From positions 1 to 49,118 of the forward strand of contig CAIUKV010000130.1 of the NCBI GenBank assembly GCA_903899845.1: a stretch of DNA of 49,118 bases, written 5' to 3'. The position numbers and the translations under genes were made by a program. The notes beneath the pieces were generated by a model. That model was not told where the DNA came from, searched no databases, and saw only the letters and a list, made by a program, of their open reading frames with translations. Of the stretch, positions 7,792-15,609 are shown piece after piece (positions within the stretch are counted from its first letter, which is position 1; the number at the start of each line of letters is the position of its first letter). This stretch comes from an uncultured Actinomycetes bacterium (GTDB lineage Bacteria > Actinomycetota > Acidimicrobiia > IMCC26256 > PALSA-555).

Positions 7792-9000
7792 TCAGGCGAC
7801 CGCCCCCGAACCGCGCAGACGGTGCACGGCATCGGGGTCGAGGCCCAGCTCGGCCAGGATCTCGTCGGTGTGCGCGCCGAGGTCCGGCGGCATGGACCGC
7901 GCTGCGGGTGGCGTGCCGGCGAAGTCGCACGGCGAGCTCACCATGAGGGTCGTGCCCGGGCCGTCGGGGACCTCGACGAACGCGCCCCCGGCCCACGCCT
8001 GGGGGTCGGCCAGCACTTCCTCGGTGGTCTGCACCGGGGCCCACCACACGTCCTCGGCGTCGAGCGCGACGCCCCACTCGGCCCGGGTGCGGGTGGCGAA
8101 CACGGCGTCGAACGCCGCGATCATCTCGCCGACGTTGGTCCGGCGGGCGGCCGCATCGCGGAAGCGGGGGTCGTCGATCCATTCGGGGTGGCCGACCGCC
8201 CGGCACAGCCCGGGCCAGTGGCGATCGCCCTCGAGCCCGATCAGCCACAGGTAGGCGTCGTCGGCGGCGCGGTACCAGTTCATCGCCGGGTTCGCCATCA
8301 CGGTGTGCCCACCGATGCCGATGGGCACGCCGAGGCGCAGGTGCGTGTTGAGGTCGAACCCGATCGTGTACATCCCCTGGCGGAGGAGCGAGGTGGAGAC
8401 CATCTGGCCGCGGCCGTCACCCGCAGGACCGTCGCGTGCGACCAGCGCGGCGCAGATCGCGCCGGCCAGGCTCATCGCCGCGCTGTGGTCGCCCATGCCG
8501 CCGCGCTGGAACGGTGGGGTGCCTCCCGGCGGGGTGAGCACGGCGGCGATGCCCGACCGGGCCCAGAACGCGCCCACGTCGTAGGCGGCCCGGTCGCGGT
8601 CCTCGCCCGTGGTCCCGTAGCCGGTGATGATCCCGTAGACGAGCCGAGGGTTCCGGGCCGTGCACGCCTCGTGGTCGAGCCCGAGCCGCTCGAGGGCGTC
8701 CATGCGGAGATTGGTGACGAACACGTCGGCGCCGGCGACGAGGTCGAGTGCGACCCGGCGACCGCCGTCGGTGGTGAGGTCGATGACGATGCTGCGCTTC
8801 GACCGGTTGTCGAGCTCGAACGGCGGGTTCGCGCCCGTGCCCGCGCCCATCAGGGCCATGAACTGCCGGGCCGGGTCCCCCGTCGGGGGCTCGATCTTCA
8901 CGACGTCGGCGCCCCAGTCGGCGAGGATGCCGCCCGCGGCCGGGCCGGCGACCCACACGCCGAGCTCGACCACACGGATGCCTGCGAGGGGTCCGGTCAC
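7792..9000 (-). CDS. CaiB/BaiF (class III) CoA-transferase
   Basis: 402 residues. The N-terminal GIRVVELGVWVAGPAAGGILADWGADVVKIE is the family hallmark (GxRVxEL...LADxGADVxKxE). The expected catalytic Asp is in GMGDHSAAM near residue 170. Class III enzymes move CoA between carboxylic acids through an enzyme-bound anhydride; some relatives are alpha-methylacyl-CoA racemases, which also process branched steroid side chains. The GTG at 9000 is chosen because AAGGAG lies eight bases upstream; the 1000-residue ORF on the track runs on through the opposite-strand genes and is not real in full. Confidence 0.88.
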   Translation of the reverse strand: MTGPLAGIRVVELGVWVAGPAAGGILADWGADVVKIEPPTGDPARQFMALMGAGTGANPPFELDNRSKRSIVIDLTTDGGRRVALDLVAGADVFVTNLRMDALERLGLDHEACTARNPRLVYGIITGYGTTGEDRDRAAYDVGAFWARSGIAAVLTPPGGTPPFQRGGMGDHSAAMSLAGAICAALVARDGPAGDGRGQMVSTSLLRQGMYTIGFDLNTHLRLGVPIGIGGHTVMANPAMNWYRAADDAYLWLIGLEGDRHWPGLCRAVGHPEWIDDPRFRDAAARRTNVGEMIAAFDAVFATRTRAEWGVALDAEDVWWAPVQTTEEVLADPQAWAGGAFVEVPDGPGTTLMVSSPCDFAGTPPAARSMPPDLGAHTDEILAELGLDPDAVHRLRGSGAVA

Positions 9001-9037
9001 GGTGCGCTCCTTCGGGTCCCCGGGGTGGTGACCGCGG

Positions 9038-9047
9038 ACCGTACTCT
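9038..9047. promoter_or_regulatory. Symmetric overlapping -10 elements, divergent pair
   Basis: The sequence ACCGTACTCT reads TACTCT to the right (phosphatase) and TACGGT to the left (CoA-transferase); the two hexamers share the central TA. The predicted starts are near 9054 (+) and 9031 (-). The leftward leader of about 30 bases holds the AAGGAG site. Confidence 0.45.
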
Positions 9048-9053
9048 GCCCGC

Positions 9054-9647
9054 ATCGACGCCCGTTCCGCGCCGTCCGTCCTGCCGCCGTCCGCCCCGCT
9101 CGAGATCCTCGTGTGCTGCACCGGCAACACGTGCCGCTCGCCGATGGCCGAGGCGATCCTGGCCGATGCCCTGGCTCGACTCGGGGTCGCGGCCCGGGTG
9201 CGCTCGGCCGGCACCCACGCGGTGCCGGGGCCACCGAGCCCCGGCGCGACCGTGGCCCTGCGGGCCCGGGCGCTCGACTGCTCCGGCCACCGGAGTCGAC
9301 GCCTGCGGCCCGAGGACGTGCAATCGGCCGACCTCGTCCTCGGGATGACCCGGGCCCATGTGGCCGCCGCCCGGGCGGCGGCACCCGATCGGTCCGACCG
9401 GGTGTTCCTGGCGGGTGAGCTGGCCCGGCTCGGGGCCGTGGTCGGGCCCCGCCGACCCGACGAGCCTGCGGCCGACTGGGTGGCCCGGGTCGCGCGGTGC
9501 CGGCCCGACCCGTGCGTGCCCGCTCGCCCCGAGGACGAGGTGCCCGACCCGGCGGGTGGGTCGGACGAGGTCTACCGGGCCACCGCCGAGCGCCTCGCCG
9601 GGGACCTGGGCCGGGTGGCCCGGCTGTTGGGCGGCGCGCGCGACTGA
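9054..9647 (+). CDS. Low-molecular-weight protein-tyrosine phosphatase
   Basis: It shows the CX5R phosphate loop CTGNTCRS, and a DPAGGSDEVY segment that supplies the general acid Asp, both features of the LMW-PTP/Wzb/PtpA family; arsenate reductases share the fold. The start is uncertain. The track start GTG 9111 would remove most of the first beta strand (EILVCC). The open frame extends upstream to ATC 9054, which lies six bases after a TACTCT -10, but ATC is a rare start codon and no ATG/GTG/TTG exists between; CTG 9081 is another option. Size is about 178-197 residues. Cytosolic; target unknown. Confidence 0.78.
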   Translation: MDARSAPSVLPPSAPLEILVCCTGNTCRSPMAEAILADALARLGVAARVRSAGTHAVPGPPSPGATVALRARALDCSGHRSRRLRPEDVQSADLVLGMTRAHVAAARAAAPDRSDRVFLAGELARLGAVVGPRRPDEPAADWVARVARCRPDPCVPARPEDEVPDPAGGSDEVYRATAERLAGDLGRVARLLGGARD

Positions 9648-9698
9648 CCGGCCACCGGGCCCGCCCTCGGCGCCCCGGGTACCGCCGGTCGGTGCGGC

Positions 9699-9723
9699 GG
9701 TGCCACGATGTCGGCGTGGCACC
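9699..9723. promoter_or_regulatory. Perfect 8-9-8 inverted repeat
   Basis: GGTGCCAC, nine bases, then GTGGCACC. It lies 52 bases after the phosphatase stop and 40 bases before the acyl-CoA dehydrogenase start. It could be an operator for a dimeric repressor or an RNA hairpin; there is no T-tract after it. Confidence 0.45.
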
Positions 9724-9762
9724 CCGGTGCCGAGCGTCCGATCCGAATCTCCAGGAGCCCCC

Positions 9763-11034
9763 ATGACGACCACGGCCGACCGTCCGCTCGGTGCCCGCTT
9801 CGGCACCGAGGACACCCCCGAGGAGGCTGCCTTCCGGGCCGAGGCCCGGGCGTTCTTCGAGGGCATCTCCGAGCGGCGCACCGACCGCGACGAGACCGGG
9901 AACTACTTCGCGATGGCCGACAACGACCCGGAGACCCACCGGCGCCACGTCGAGCGCAACCGCGACGCCCAGCGCCGCATCGCCGACGCCGGATGGGCCG
10001 GGTTCTGCGTGCCCGAGGAGTACGGCGGTCGGGGCGGCGAGCGCTGGCAGGAGCGGATCTTCCGTCAGGAGCAGGCCCGCTTCACCATCGACACCGGCCT
10101 GTTCGCGGTGTCGCTCGGCATGGTCCTGCCGACGATCCTGGCCCACGGCACCGAGGAGCAGAAGCGCCGGCACATCCCGTCGATGCTGCAGGGCGAGGAG
10201 ATCTGGTGCCAGCTGTTCTCGGAGCCCGGGGCGGGGTCCGATCTGGCCGGACTCACCACCCGGGCCGTCCGTGACGGTGACGAGTTCGTGGTCAACGGGC
10301 AGAAGGTGTGGAACTCCGGTGCGCACCACGCCGACTACGGGGCCCTCATCGCCCGGACCGACGTCGACGTGCCCAAGCACCGGGGGATCACCTACTTCCT
10401 CGTCGACATGCGCCTGCCCGGCGTCGAGGTGCGGCCGCTGCGCCAGGCGACCGGTGTGGCCCACTTCAACGAGGTGTTCCTCACCGACGTGCGGATCCCG
10501 GCCGACTGCGTGCTCGGCGAGGTCAACGGGGGCTGGGGCGTCGCCCAGACCATGCTGATGAACGAGCGCAACATGATCGGCAGCGGCGGGATGGGCATCG
10601 GCTTCGGTGACTACCTGCGCATGGCCCGCGAGCTGGGCGTCACCGACGATCCGGCGATCCGCCAGGCGCTCGCCGCCGCGTTCATCCGCACCGAGATCCT
10701 CAAGTACCTCGGGGCCCGGGCCCAGGCGGCGGCGCGGGCGGGACGCCAGCCCGGTCCCGAGACGTCGGTCGGCAAGCTCGTGGCGTCCCTGCACTCCGCG
10801 GCCAACGGCGACCTCGGCCTCCAGATCCAGGGAGCGGGCGGCATGCTGGCCGGGCCCGACGCCTTCCGGCGGGGGATGTTCCAGCAGATGTTCGTCGGCC
10901 AGTGGGGCATGCGCATCGGCGGCGGCACGGAGCAGATCCAGCGCAACGTGATCGGTGAGCGGGTCCTCGGCCTGCCCGGGGAGCCCCGGCCCGACAAGAC
11001 CCTCCCGTTCAAGGACCTCCCGCAGAACGGATGA
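9763..11034 (+). CDS. Acyl-CoA dehydrogenase, alpha-type, no adjacent partner
   Basis: 423 residues. Middle domain with SEPGAGSDLAGLTTRA and VVNGQKVWNSGAHHADY, ending IGGGTEQIQRNVIGERVLGLP. The RxQFG motif is absent, as in the alpha-type ACADs of this window, yet no beta-type gene is next to it; it may pair with another subunit or act as a homomer. The N-terminal extension (TERRTDRDETGNYF-like region) resembles larger FadE proteins. The ATG at 9763 has AGGAG six bases before it. It would oxidise an acyl-CoA of unknown chain. Confidence 0.85.
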   Translation: MTTTADRPLGARFGTEDTPEEAAFRAEARAFFEGISERRTDRDETGNYFAMADNDPETHRRHVERNRDAQRRIADAGWAGFCVPEEYGGRGGERWQERIFRQEQARFTIDTGLFAVSLGMVLPTILAHGTEEQKRRHIPSMLQGEEIWCQLFSEPGAGSDLAGLTTRAVRDGDEFVVNGQKVWNSGAHHADYGALIARTDVDVPKHRGITYFLVDMRLPGVEVRPLRQATGVAHFNEVFLTDVRIPADCVLGEVNGGWGVAQTMLMNERNMIGSGGMGIGFGDYLRMARELGVTDDPAIRQALAAAFIRTEILKYLGARAQAAARAGRQPGPETSVGKLVASLHSAANGDLGLQIQGAGGMLAGPDAFRRGMFQQMFVGQWGMRIGGGTEQIQRNVIGERVLGLPGEPRPDKTLPFKDLPQNG

Positions 11035-11118
11035 CCCTGGGCGCGTGGCTGCCCCTTCGACGGAGTGGAGTCGCCGGCACGCCGGTGGTCGGGCGCGACC
11101 GTCGCTCAGATCGGAATC

Positions 11119-11925
11119 TCAGATCGGCATCGTGGATCCGCCGTTGGGGCGCATGACGATCCCGGTGACGAACTTCGCCGCCGGGGCGGCGAGGTAGAGG
11201 GCGGCGAAGGCGATGTCGTCGGGTTCGCCCGGGATGCCCATGGGCGACAGCTTCGAGCCCCGCTGCTCGACGTAGGCCCGCTTGCGCTCGGGGTCGACGG
11301 AGCCGTCGGGGCGAAGCGCGTGGCGCTCGTTCATGGGGGTGTCGACCCAGCCCGGCGCGATCGCGTTGACGCGCACGTGGAAGGGGGCGAGCTCGGCGGC
11401 GAGCGTGCGGGACAGCTGCGCGACCGCGACCTTGCTCGCGGAGTAGCAGATGATCCCCGGGGTCGCGATGTCGATCGCGCCCGACGCGAGGTTGATGATG
11501 GAGCCGCTGCGCTGGTCGCGCATGACCCGACCGGCGGCCTGGCAACCGAAGAAGACGCCCTTGAAGTTCACGGCCATGACCCGGTCGAGGTCGGCCTCGG
11601 TGGTGTCGAGCACGGTCGAGTCGACGATGACCGCGGCGTTGTTCACCATGACGTCGAGGCGGCCGTGGCGCGCGACCGCGTCGGCCACCAGGTCGTCCAC
11701 CTCGGCCCGCCGGCTGACGTCGACGGTCCGGGCCCAGGCCCTGCCCCCGGCGGCGGTGATCTCGGCCGCGGTGGCCTCGGCGGTCGCGGCGACGACGTCG
11801 GCGCAGCCCACCGCGGCGCCGGCTTCGGCGAGCCGGAGGGCGATGGCGCGACCGAGGCCGCGCCCGGCCCCGGTGACCAGGGCGACCCGGCCCGAGAGAT
11901 CGAAGGCGTCGGCGATCGAGGGCAT
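11119..11925 (-). CDS. SDR-family oxidoreductase
   Basis: 268 residues with all classical motifs: TGAGRGLG near residues 18-25, VNNAA, NLASG, catalytic YSASK, and a GIVMRPNGG ending like the family's GxxxxxDGG. Glucose/3-oxoacyl-type SDRs look like this. It starts at ATG 11925, six bases after a TACGCT -10 on the minus strand, so the message is probably leaderless. It is divergent from the double CoA-transferase gene with only 35 bp between the start codons. Substrate unknown. Confidence 0.87.
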   Translation of the reverse strand: MPSIADAFDLSGRVALVTGAGRGLGRAIALRLAEAGAAVGCADVVAATAEATAAEITAAGGRAWARTVDVSRRAEVDDLVADAVARHGRLDVMVNNAAVIVDSTVLDTTEADLDRVMAVNFKGVFFGCQAAGRVMRDQRSGSIINLASGAIDIATPGIICYSASKVAVAQLSRTLAAELAPFHVRVNAIAPGWVDTPMNERHALRPDGSVDPERKRAYVEQRGSKLSPMGIPGEPDDIAFAALYLAAPAAKFVTGIVMRPNGGSTMPI

Positions 11926-11931
11926 GACGGG

Positions 11932-11937
11932 AGCGTA
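11932..11937 (-). promoter_or_regulatory. -10 element TACGCT, leaderless start of SDR
   Basis: Minus strand: TACGCT, then CCCGTC (six bases), then ATG 11925. The opposing plus-strand -10 at 11948 is ten bases away, so the two promoters must compete for overlapping DNA. Confidence 0.6.
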
Positions 11938-11947
11938 CGCCGCGGCC

Positions 11948-11953
11948 TACGCT
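11948..11953 (+). promoter_or_regulatory. -10 element TACGCT, leaderless start of CoA-transferase
   Basis: Plus strand: TACGCT, seven bases, then GTG 11961. No ribosome binding site is visible before this GTG, which agrees with a leaderless message. Confidence 0.6.
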
Positions 11954-11960
11954 GCGCCCC

Positions 11961-14336
11961 GTGGCCACCGCGCTGGGGGGACTGCGGGTCGTGGAGGTGG
12001 GCTGCGGCCTGCCCGCGAGCTACGCGACCAAGCTCCTGGCGCTGCTCGGGGCCGACGTGGTCAAGGTCGAGCCCACGACCGGGGACCCCGAGCGGGGCCG
12101 GGGCCCGTTCCCCGGTGACGCCGTCGACCGCGACTCGGGTGGGGGGCTGTTCCGCTACCTCAACGCCGACAAGCGCTCGGTGCTGCTCGAGCCCGGCGCC
12201 GCCGCCGACGTCGAGACGCTGCGGCGGCTGGTGGGCGAGGCCGACGTGCTGGTCGAGGCGCTCGGCCCCGGTGGGCTCGAGGCCCTGGGCCTGACCCCCG
12301 ACGGGCTCGGGGCGACGCTCGGGATCGTGCGCATCAGTCCCTTCGGCCAGACCGGGCCCGCCGCCGGCGACCCGGCCACCGGGCTCACGGTGATGGCGAC
12401 GGGTGGCTGGGTGTCGAACCACGGGATCCCGGGAGTGCCGCCCGTGCAGACCGGGGGCCGTCTCCACGACTACACCGTGGGCGCCTACGCGGCCTGCGCC
12501 GCCCTGACCACCGCGCGCGCGGCGGCGGCCGGGGGCGGCCCGGCGGTGGCCGACCTCTCGGCCATGGAGGCCATGGTCTCCACGCTGCCGTACCCGATGC
12601 TGCTCCACGAGACCTTCATGGCCCTCGGCTTCCCGATCGGGGAGGAGCGGTACTCGACGATCCCCGGGATCGTCCGGTGCGCCGACGGATGGGTCGGGAT
12701 CAACGCGCTCACCGGCCAGCACTTCCAGGACATCTGCGCCATGCTCGGTGCACCCGAGTTCGCCCCCCGCCAGCAGGAGATCTCGTGGGGGGGTGCGCCG
12801 CTGGCCGAGTTCTTCGCCGCCGTGCAGCCCTGGCTCGACACCCACACGGTCGACGAGATCGTCGGGCTCGCCCAGGCCTTCCGCATCCCGGCCGCGCCGG
12901 TGGGGAACGGCGAGACGCTGCTGCGCAACCCGCAGCTCGTGGCCCGGGGCTTCTGGACCACCGAGCCGGGGGGCGACCTCGTGTTCCCCGGGCCGCCGTG
13001 GCGACTCGGGGCGACCCCCGCCGCGGCCCGGCGCCGGGCCCCGACCCTCACCGCGGCGCAGGCGACCCCGGCCGGGTTCGCCGACCCCCGGCCCGCCCCG
13101 GTCGGCGCCGGCGCCACCCCTGCGCTGCCCTTCGCCGGCCTGCGGGTGCTGGACCTCGGCACCTTCTGGGCGGGTCCGTACGTGTCCATGTACCTCGGCG
13201 CGTTCGGGGCCGACGTCGTGAAGGTCGAGTCGATCCAGCGCCCCGACGGCTTCCGGTTCTCGGGGGCCTTCCCCCAGGAGGGCGACGACTGGTACGACCG
13301 GGCCGGCGTGTGGCAGGGCACGAACCTCGACAAGCGCGACGTGACCCTCGACGCCACGCGCCCCGACGGGATCGACCTGCTCCGCCGTCTCGTCGCCGGG
13401 GCCGACGTCGTGATCGAGAACTTCTCGGCCCGGGTGGTCGAGCAGTTCGGTCTGGACTACGAGGGGGTGCGCGCCCTGCGCCCCGACGTCATCATGCTGC
13501 GCATGCCCGGCTTCGGGCTCGAGGGTCCGTGGCGCGACTACGTCGGCTGGGCCATGGGCATCGAGCAGGCGTCGGGCATGGCCCAGGTCACGGGGTTCGC
13601 CGACACGCCCATGCACCCGGGCGGCTTCGCCGACCCGATGATCGCGATGCACGCGGCCACCGCGCTGCAGGCCGCGCTCGTGCACCGGGAACGCACCGGC
13701 GAAGGTCAGATGATCGAGGTGGCCCAGCTCGAGACCGCGTGCTGCCTGACCGCCGATCAGCCCATGGACTTCCAGTGGAACGGCCGGCTCGCGACCCGGA
13801 TCGGCAACCACGACCTCCGGATGGCGCCCCAGGGCGTGTACCGCACGAGTGACGGGGAGTGGGTCGCGTTGACCGTGCGCGACGATGCGGCGTGGCGTGA
13901 CCTGGTGGAGGCGCTGGGGCGTCCGCTGTGGGTCACCGACGACTTCACGACGGCGGCCGGCCGCCAGGCCGGCCGGGACGACCTCGACCAGCTGCTGGGG
14001 GAGTGGTTCGCCGAACGGTCGGCCGATGACGTGCTCGCCCTCCTGCGCCCCTGCGGCCTCGCCGTGGGGCGGGTCCTGCGGGCTCCGGCCATGTACGACG
14101 ACCCCCAGCTCGTCGCCCGGGGGTACTTCGTGCCCCTCGAGAACCCGAAGACCGGGGTCCGCCGGTACCCGGGCTGGCCGATGCGGTTCTCGTTCGCCGC
14201 GGCCCCGCACCGCTTCGGGCCGCCCACCCTGGGCCAGCACAACGCCGAGGTGCTGGGAGGGCTCGGCGTCGGCCCGGCCGACCTGGCCCGGCTGGAGGCC
14301 GACGGGATCATCGGGACCCGCATGGCGGGCACCTGA
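11961..14336 (+). CDS. Tandem double-domain CaiB/BaiF CoA-transferase
   Basis: 791 residues, about twice the family length, made of two class III CoA-transferase domains. Domain 1 starts GLRVVEVGCGLPASYATKLLALLGADVVKVEP at residue 6; domain 2 starts GLRVLDLGTFWAGPYVSMYLGAFGADVVKVES near residue 393. The expected catalytic Asp is present in both (GGRLHDYTVG and GGFADPMIAM). Class III transferases work as interlocked dimers, so a fused protein may form an internal pseudo-dimer. A linker rich in Ala, Pro and Arg joins them. Its relative at 44856 has the same layout. The acyl substrate is unknown, but the setting suggests activation or transfer in steroid-like acid catabolism. Confidence 0.87.
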   Translation: MATALGGLRVVEVGCGLPASYATKLLALLGADVVKVEPTTGDPERGRGPFPGDAVDRDSGGGLFRYLNADKRSVLLEPGAAADVETLRRLVGEADVLVEALGPGGLEALGLTPDGLGATLGIVRISPFGQTGPAAGDPATGLTVMATGGWVSNHGIPGVPPVQTGGRLHDYTVGAYAACAALTTARAAAAGGGPAVADLSAMEAMVSTLPYPMLLHETFMALGFPIGEERYSTIPGIVRCADGWVGINALTGQHFQDICAMLGAPEFAPRQQEISWGGAPLAEFFAAVQPWLDTHTVDEIVGLAQAFRIPAAPVGNGETLLRNPQLVARGFWTTEPGGDLVFPGPPWRLGATPAAARRRAPTLTAAQATPAGFADPRPAPVGAGATPALPFAGLRVLDLGTFWAGPYVSMYLGAFGADVVKVESIQRPDGFRFSGAFPQEGDDWYDRAGVWQGTNLDKRDVTLDATRPDGIDLLRRLVAGADVVIENFSARVVEQFGLDYEGVRALRPDVIMLRMPGFGLEGPWRDYVGWAMGIEQASGMAQVTGFADTPMHPGGFADPMIAMHAATALQAALVHRERTGEGQMIEVAQLETACCLTADQPMDFQWNGRLATRIGNHDLRMAPQGVYRTSDGEWVALTVRDDAAWRDLVEALGRPLWVTDDFTTAAGRQAGRDDLDQLLGEWFAERSADDVLALLRPCGLAVGRVLRAPAMYDDPQLVARGYFVPLENPKTGVRRYPGWPMRFSFAAAPHRFGPPTLGQHNAEVLGGLGVGPADLARLEADGIIGTRMAGT

Positions 14337-14351
14337 GCCACCGTGACGGCG

Positions 14352-14357
14352 TAGCCT
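14352..14357 (+). promoter_or_regulatory. -10 element TAGCCT before igr-like operon
   Basis: TAGCCT, then GGCCCG, then the predicted start at A14364. This gives a 16-base leader that contains GGGAGG ahead of ATG 14380. It is the only promoter-like element found for the five-gene operon. Confidence 0.45.
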
Positions 14358-14379
14358 GGCCCGATCCCGGGAGGTGGCG

Positions 14380-15564
14380 ATGTTCCTCGACTACACCGAC
14401 GAGCAGCAGGCGCTGAGCAAGGAGCTCCGGGAGTACTTCGCCCGGCTGCTCCCGACCGAGCTGCGGGCCGAGATCGGCGCCTCGGGCGAGGGCAGCCCCC
14501 GCTTCCGCGAGATCGTCCGGCAGATGGGCCGGGACGGCTGGCTCGGCATCGGGTGGCCCACGGAGTACGGCGGGCAGGGGCGGGGAGTCCTCGACCAGTT
14601 CGTGTTCTTCGACGAGGTGCAGCGGGCGAACGCGCCGTTCCCGTTCGTGACCGTCAACACGGTGGGCCCGGCGCTCATGGAGCACGGCACCGACGCGCAG
14701 AAGCAGCGGTACCTGCCCGGGATCCTCGCCGGTGAGATCAACTTCGCCATCGGCTACACGGAGCCCGAGGCCGGGACCGATCTCGCCGCGCTGCGGACCC
14801 GGGCGGTCCTCGACGGCGACGAGTGGGTGATCAACGGCAGCAAGGTGTACACGAGCGGGGCCAACCAGGCCGACTACGTCTGGCTCGCCTGCCGGACCGA
14901 CCCCGACGCCCCCAGGCACAAGGGCATCTCCATCATCGTCGTGCCCACGGCGTCGCCCGGGTTCTCCACCAGCCCGATCGTGACGGTCGGGAGCGTGGTG
15001 ACCCAGGCCACCTACTACGAAGACATCCGCGTGCCGGCCGACAACGTCGTCGGCGAGGTCAACGGCGGCTGGCGGCTCATCACCAGCCAGCTCAACCACG
15101 AGCGGGTCGGCCTCGCCGCGCTGGCCGGTCAGACCCACCGCTGCTACGACGACGTGGTCGAGTGGTGTCGGACGACCCCGGCGGCCGACGGCAGCGGCCG
15201 GATGATGATCGACGTCGACTGGGTGCAGCGCGACCTCGCCGAGGCCTACGCCCGCGGCGAGGCGATGAAGCTCCTGAACTGGCGCATGGCCGCGGCGGTC
15301 GCCGACAACACGCTGACGCCTGCGGATGCCTCGGCGGCGAAGGTGTTCGGGGTCGAGACCCAGATCGCCATGTACCGGCTGATGCTGAGCGTGCTCGGGG
15401 CTGCGGGCTACCTCCCGACCGGGTCGCCGGGTGCGGTGCTGCGGGGCGACGTGGAGCGCAACGGCCGGGCCGCGCAGATCAACAGCTTCGGCGGCGGGGT
15501 GGTCGAGGTCCTGCGGGAGATCGTGGCGACGGCCGGCCTGGGGATGGTGCGCCAGGCCCGCTAG
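14380..15564 (+). CDS. Acyl-CoA dehydrogenase, alpha-type, igr-like operon
   Basis: 394 residues, paralogous to the protein at 3974: RQMGRDGWLGIGWPTEYGG, GYTEPEAGTDLAALRTRA and INGSKVYTSGANQADYVW. The C-terminal motif that is GGGTNEIQR in the paralogue is GGGVVEVLRE here, a departure in a region that normally contacts FAD. ATG 14380 is chosen over GTG 14374 because GGGAGG is well spaced from the ATG. With the beta-type subunit at 16608 it likely forms a heteromeric enzyme like mycobacterial FadE28-FadE29 (ChsE1-ChsE2), which dehydrogenates the three-carbon steroid side chain as its CoA ester. The assignment rests on operon content and motif pattern. Confidence 0.88.
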   Translation: MFLDYTDEQQALSKELREYFARLLPTELRAEIGASGEGSPRFREIVRQMGRDGWLGIGWPTEYGGQGRGVLDQFVFFDEVQRANAPFPFVTVNTVGPALMEHGTDAQKQRYLPGILAGEINFAIGYTEPEAGTDLAALRTRAVLDGDEWVINGSKVYTSGANQADYVWLACRTDPDAPRHKGISIIVVPTASPGFSTSPIVTVGSVVTQATYYEDIRVPADNVVGEVNGGWRLITSQLNHERVGLAALAGQTHRCYDDVVEWCRTTPAADGSGRMMIDVDWVQRDLAEAYARGEAMKLLNWRMAAAVADNTLTPADASAAKVFGVETQIAMYRLMLSVLGAAGYLPTGSPGAVLRGDVERNGRAAQINSFGGGVVEVLREIVATAGLGMVRQAR

Positions 15565-15609
15565 GGCCCAGAATGGCCCGCCCAGCCCGGCGGCCGAGAG
15601 CGGAGAGCG

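Noticed and set aside
9704-9718. CACGAT-N6-GTG as a leaderless start at 9716
   Set aside because: The GTG is not in frame with the ACAD and its frame has no homology; the sequence is better explained by the inverted repeat.
7792-10794. 1000-residue minus-strand ORF
   Set aside because: Real only from 9000 down (CoA-transferase). The upstream part is antisense to the phosphatase and ACAD genes.
11643-14240. 865-residue minus-strand ORF
   Set aside because: Its frame is antisense to the double CoA-transferase and has no recognisable domain.
14337-14379. KstR-type steroid repressor operator upstream of the igr-like operon
   Set aside because: No AAC...GTT-type palindrome was found here or in the other gaps I read.
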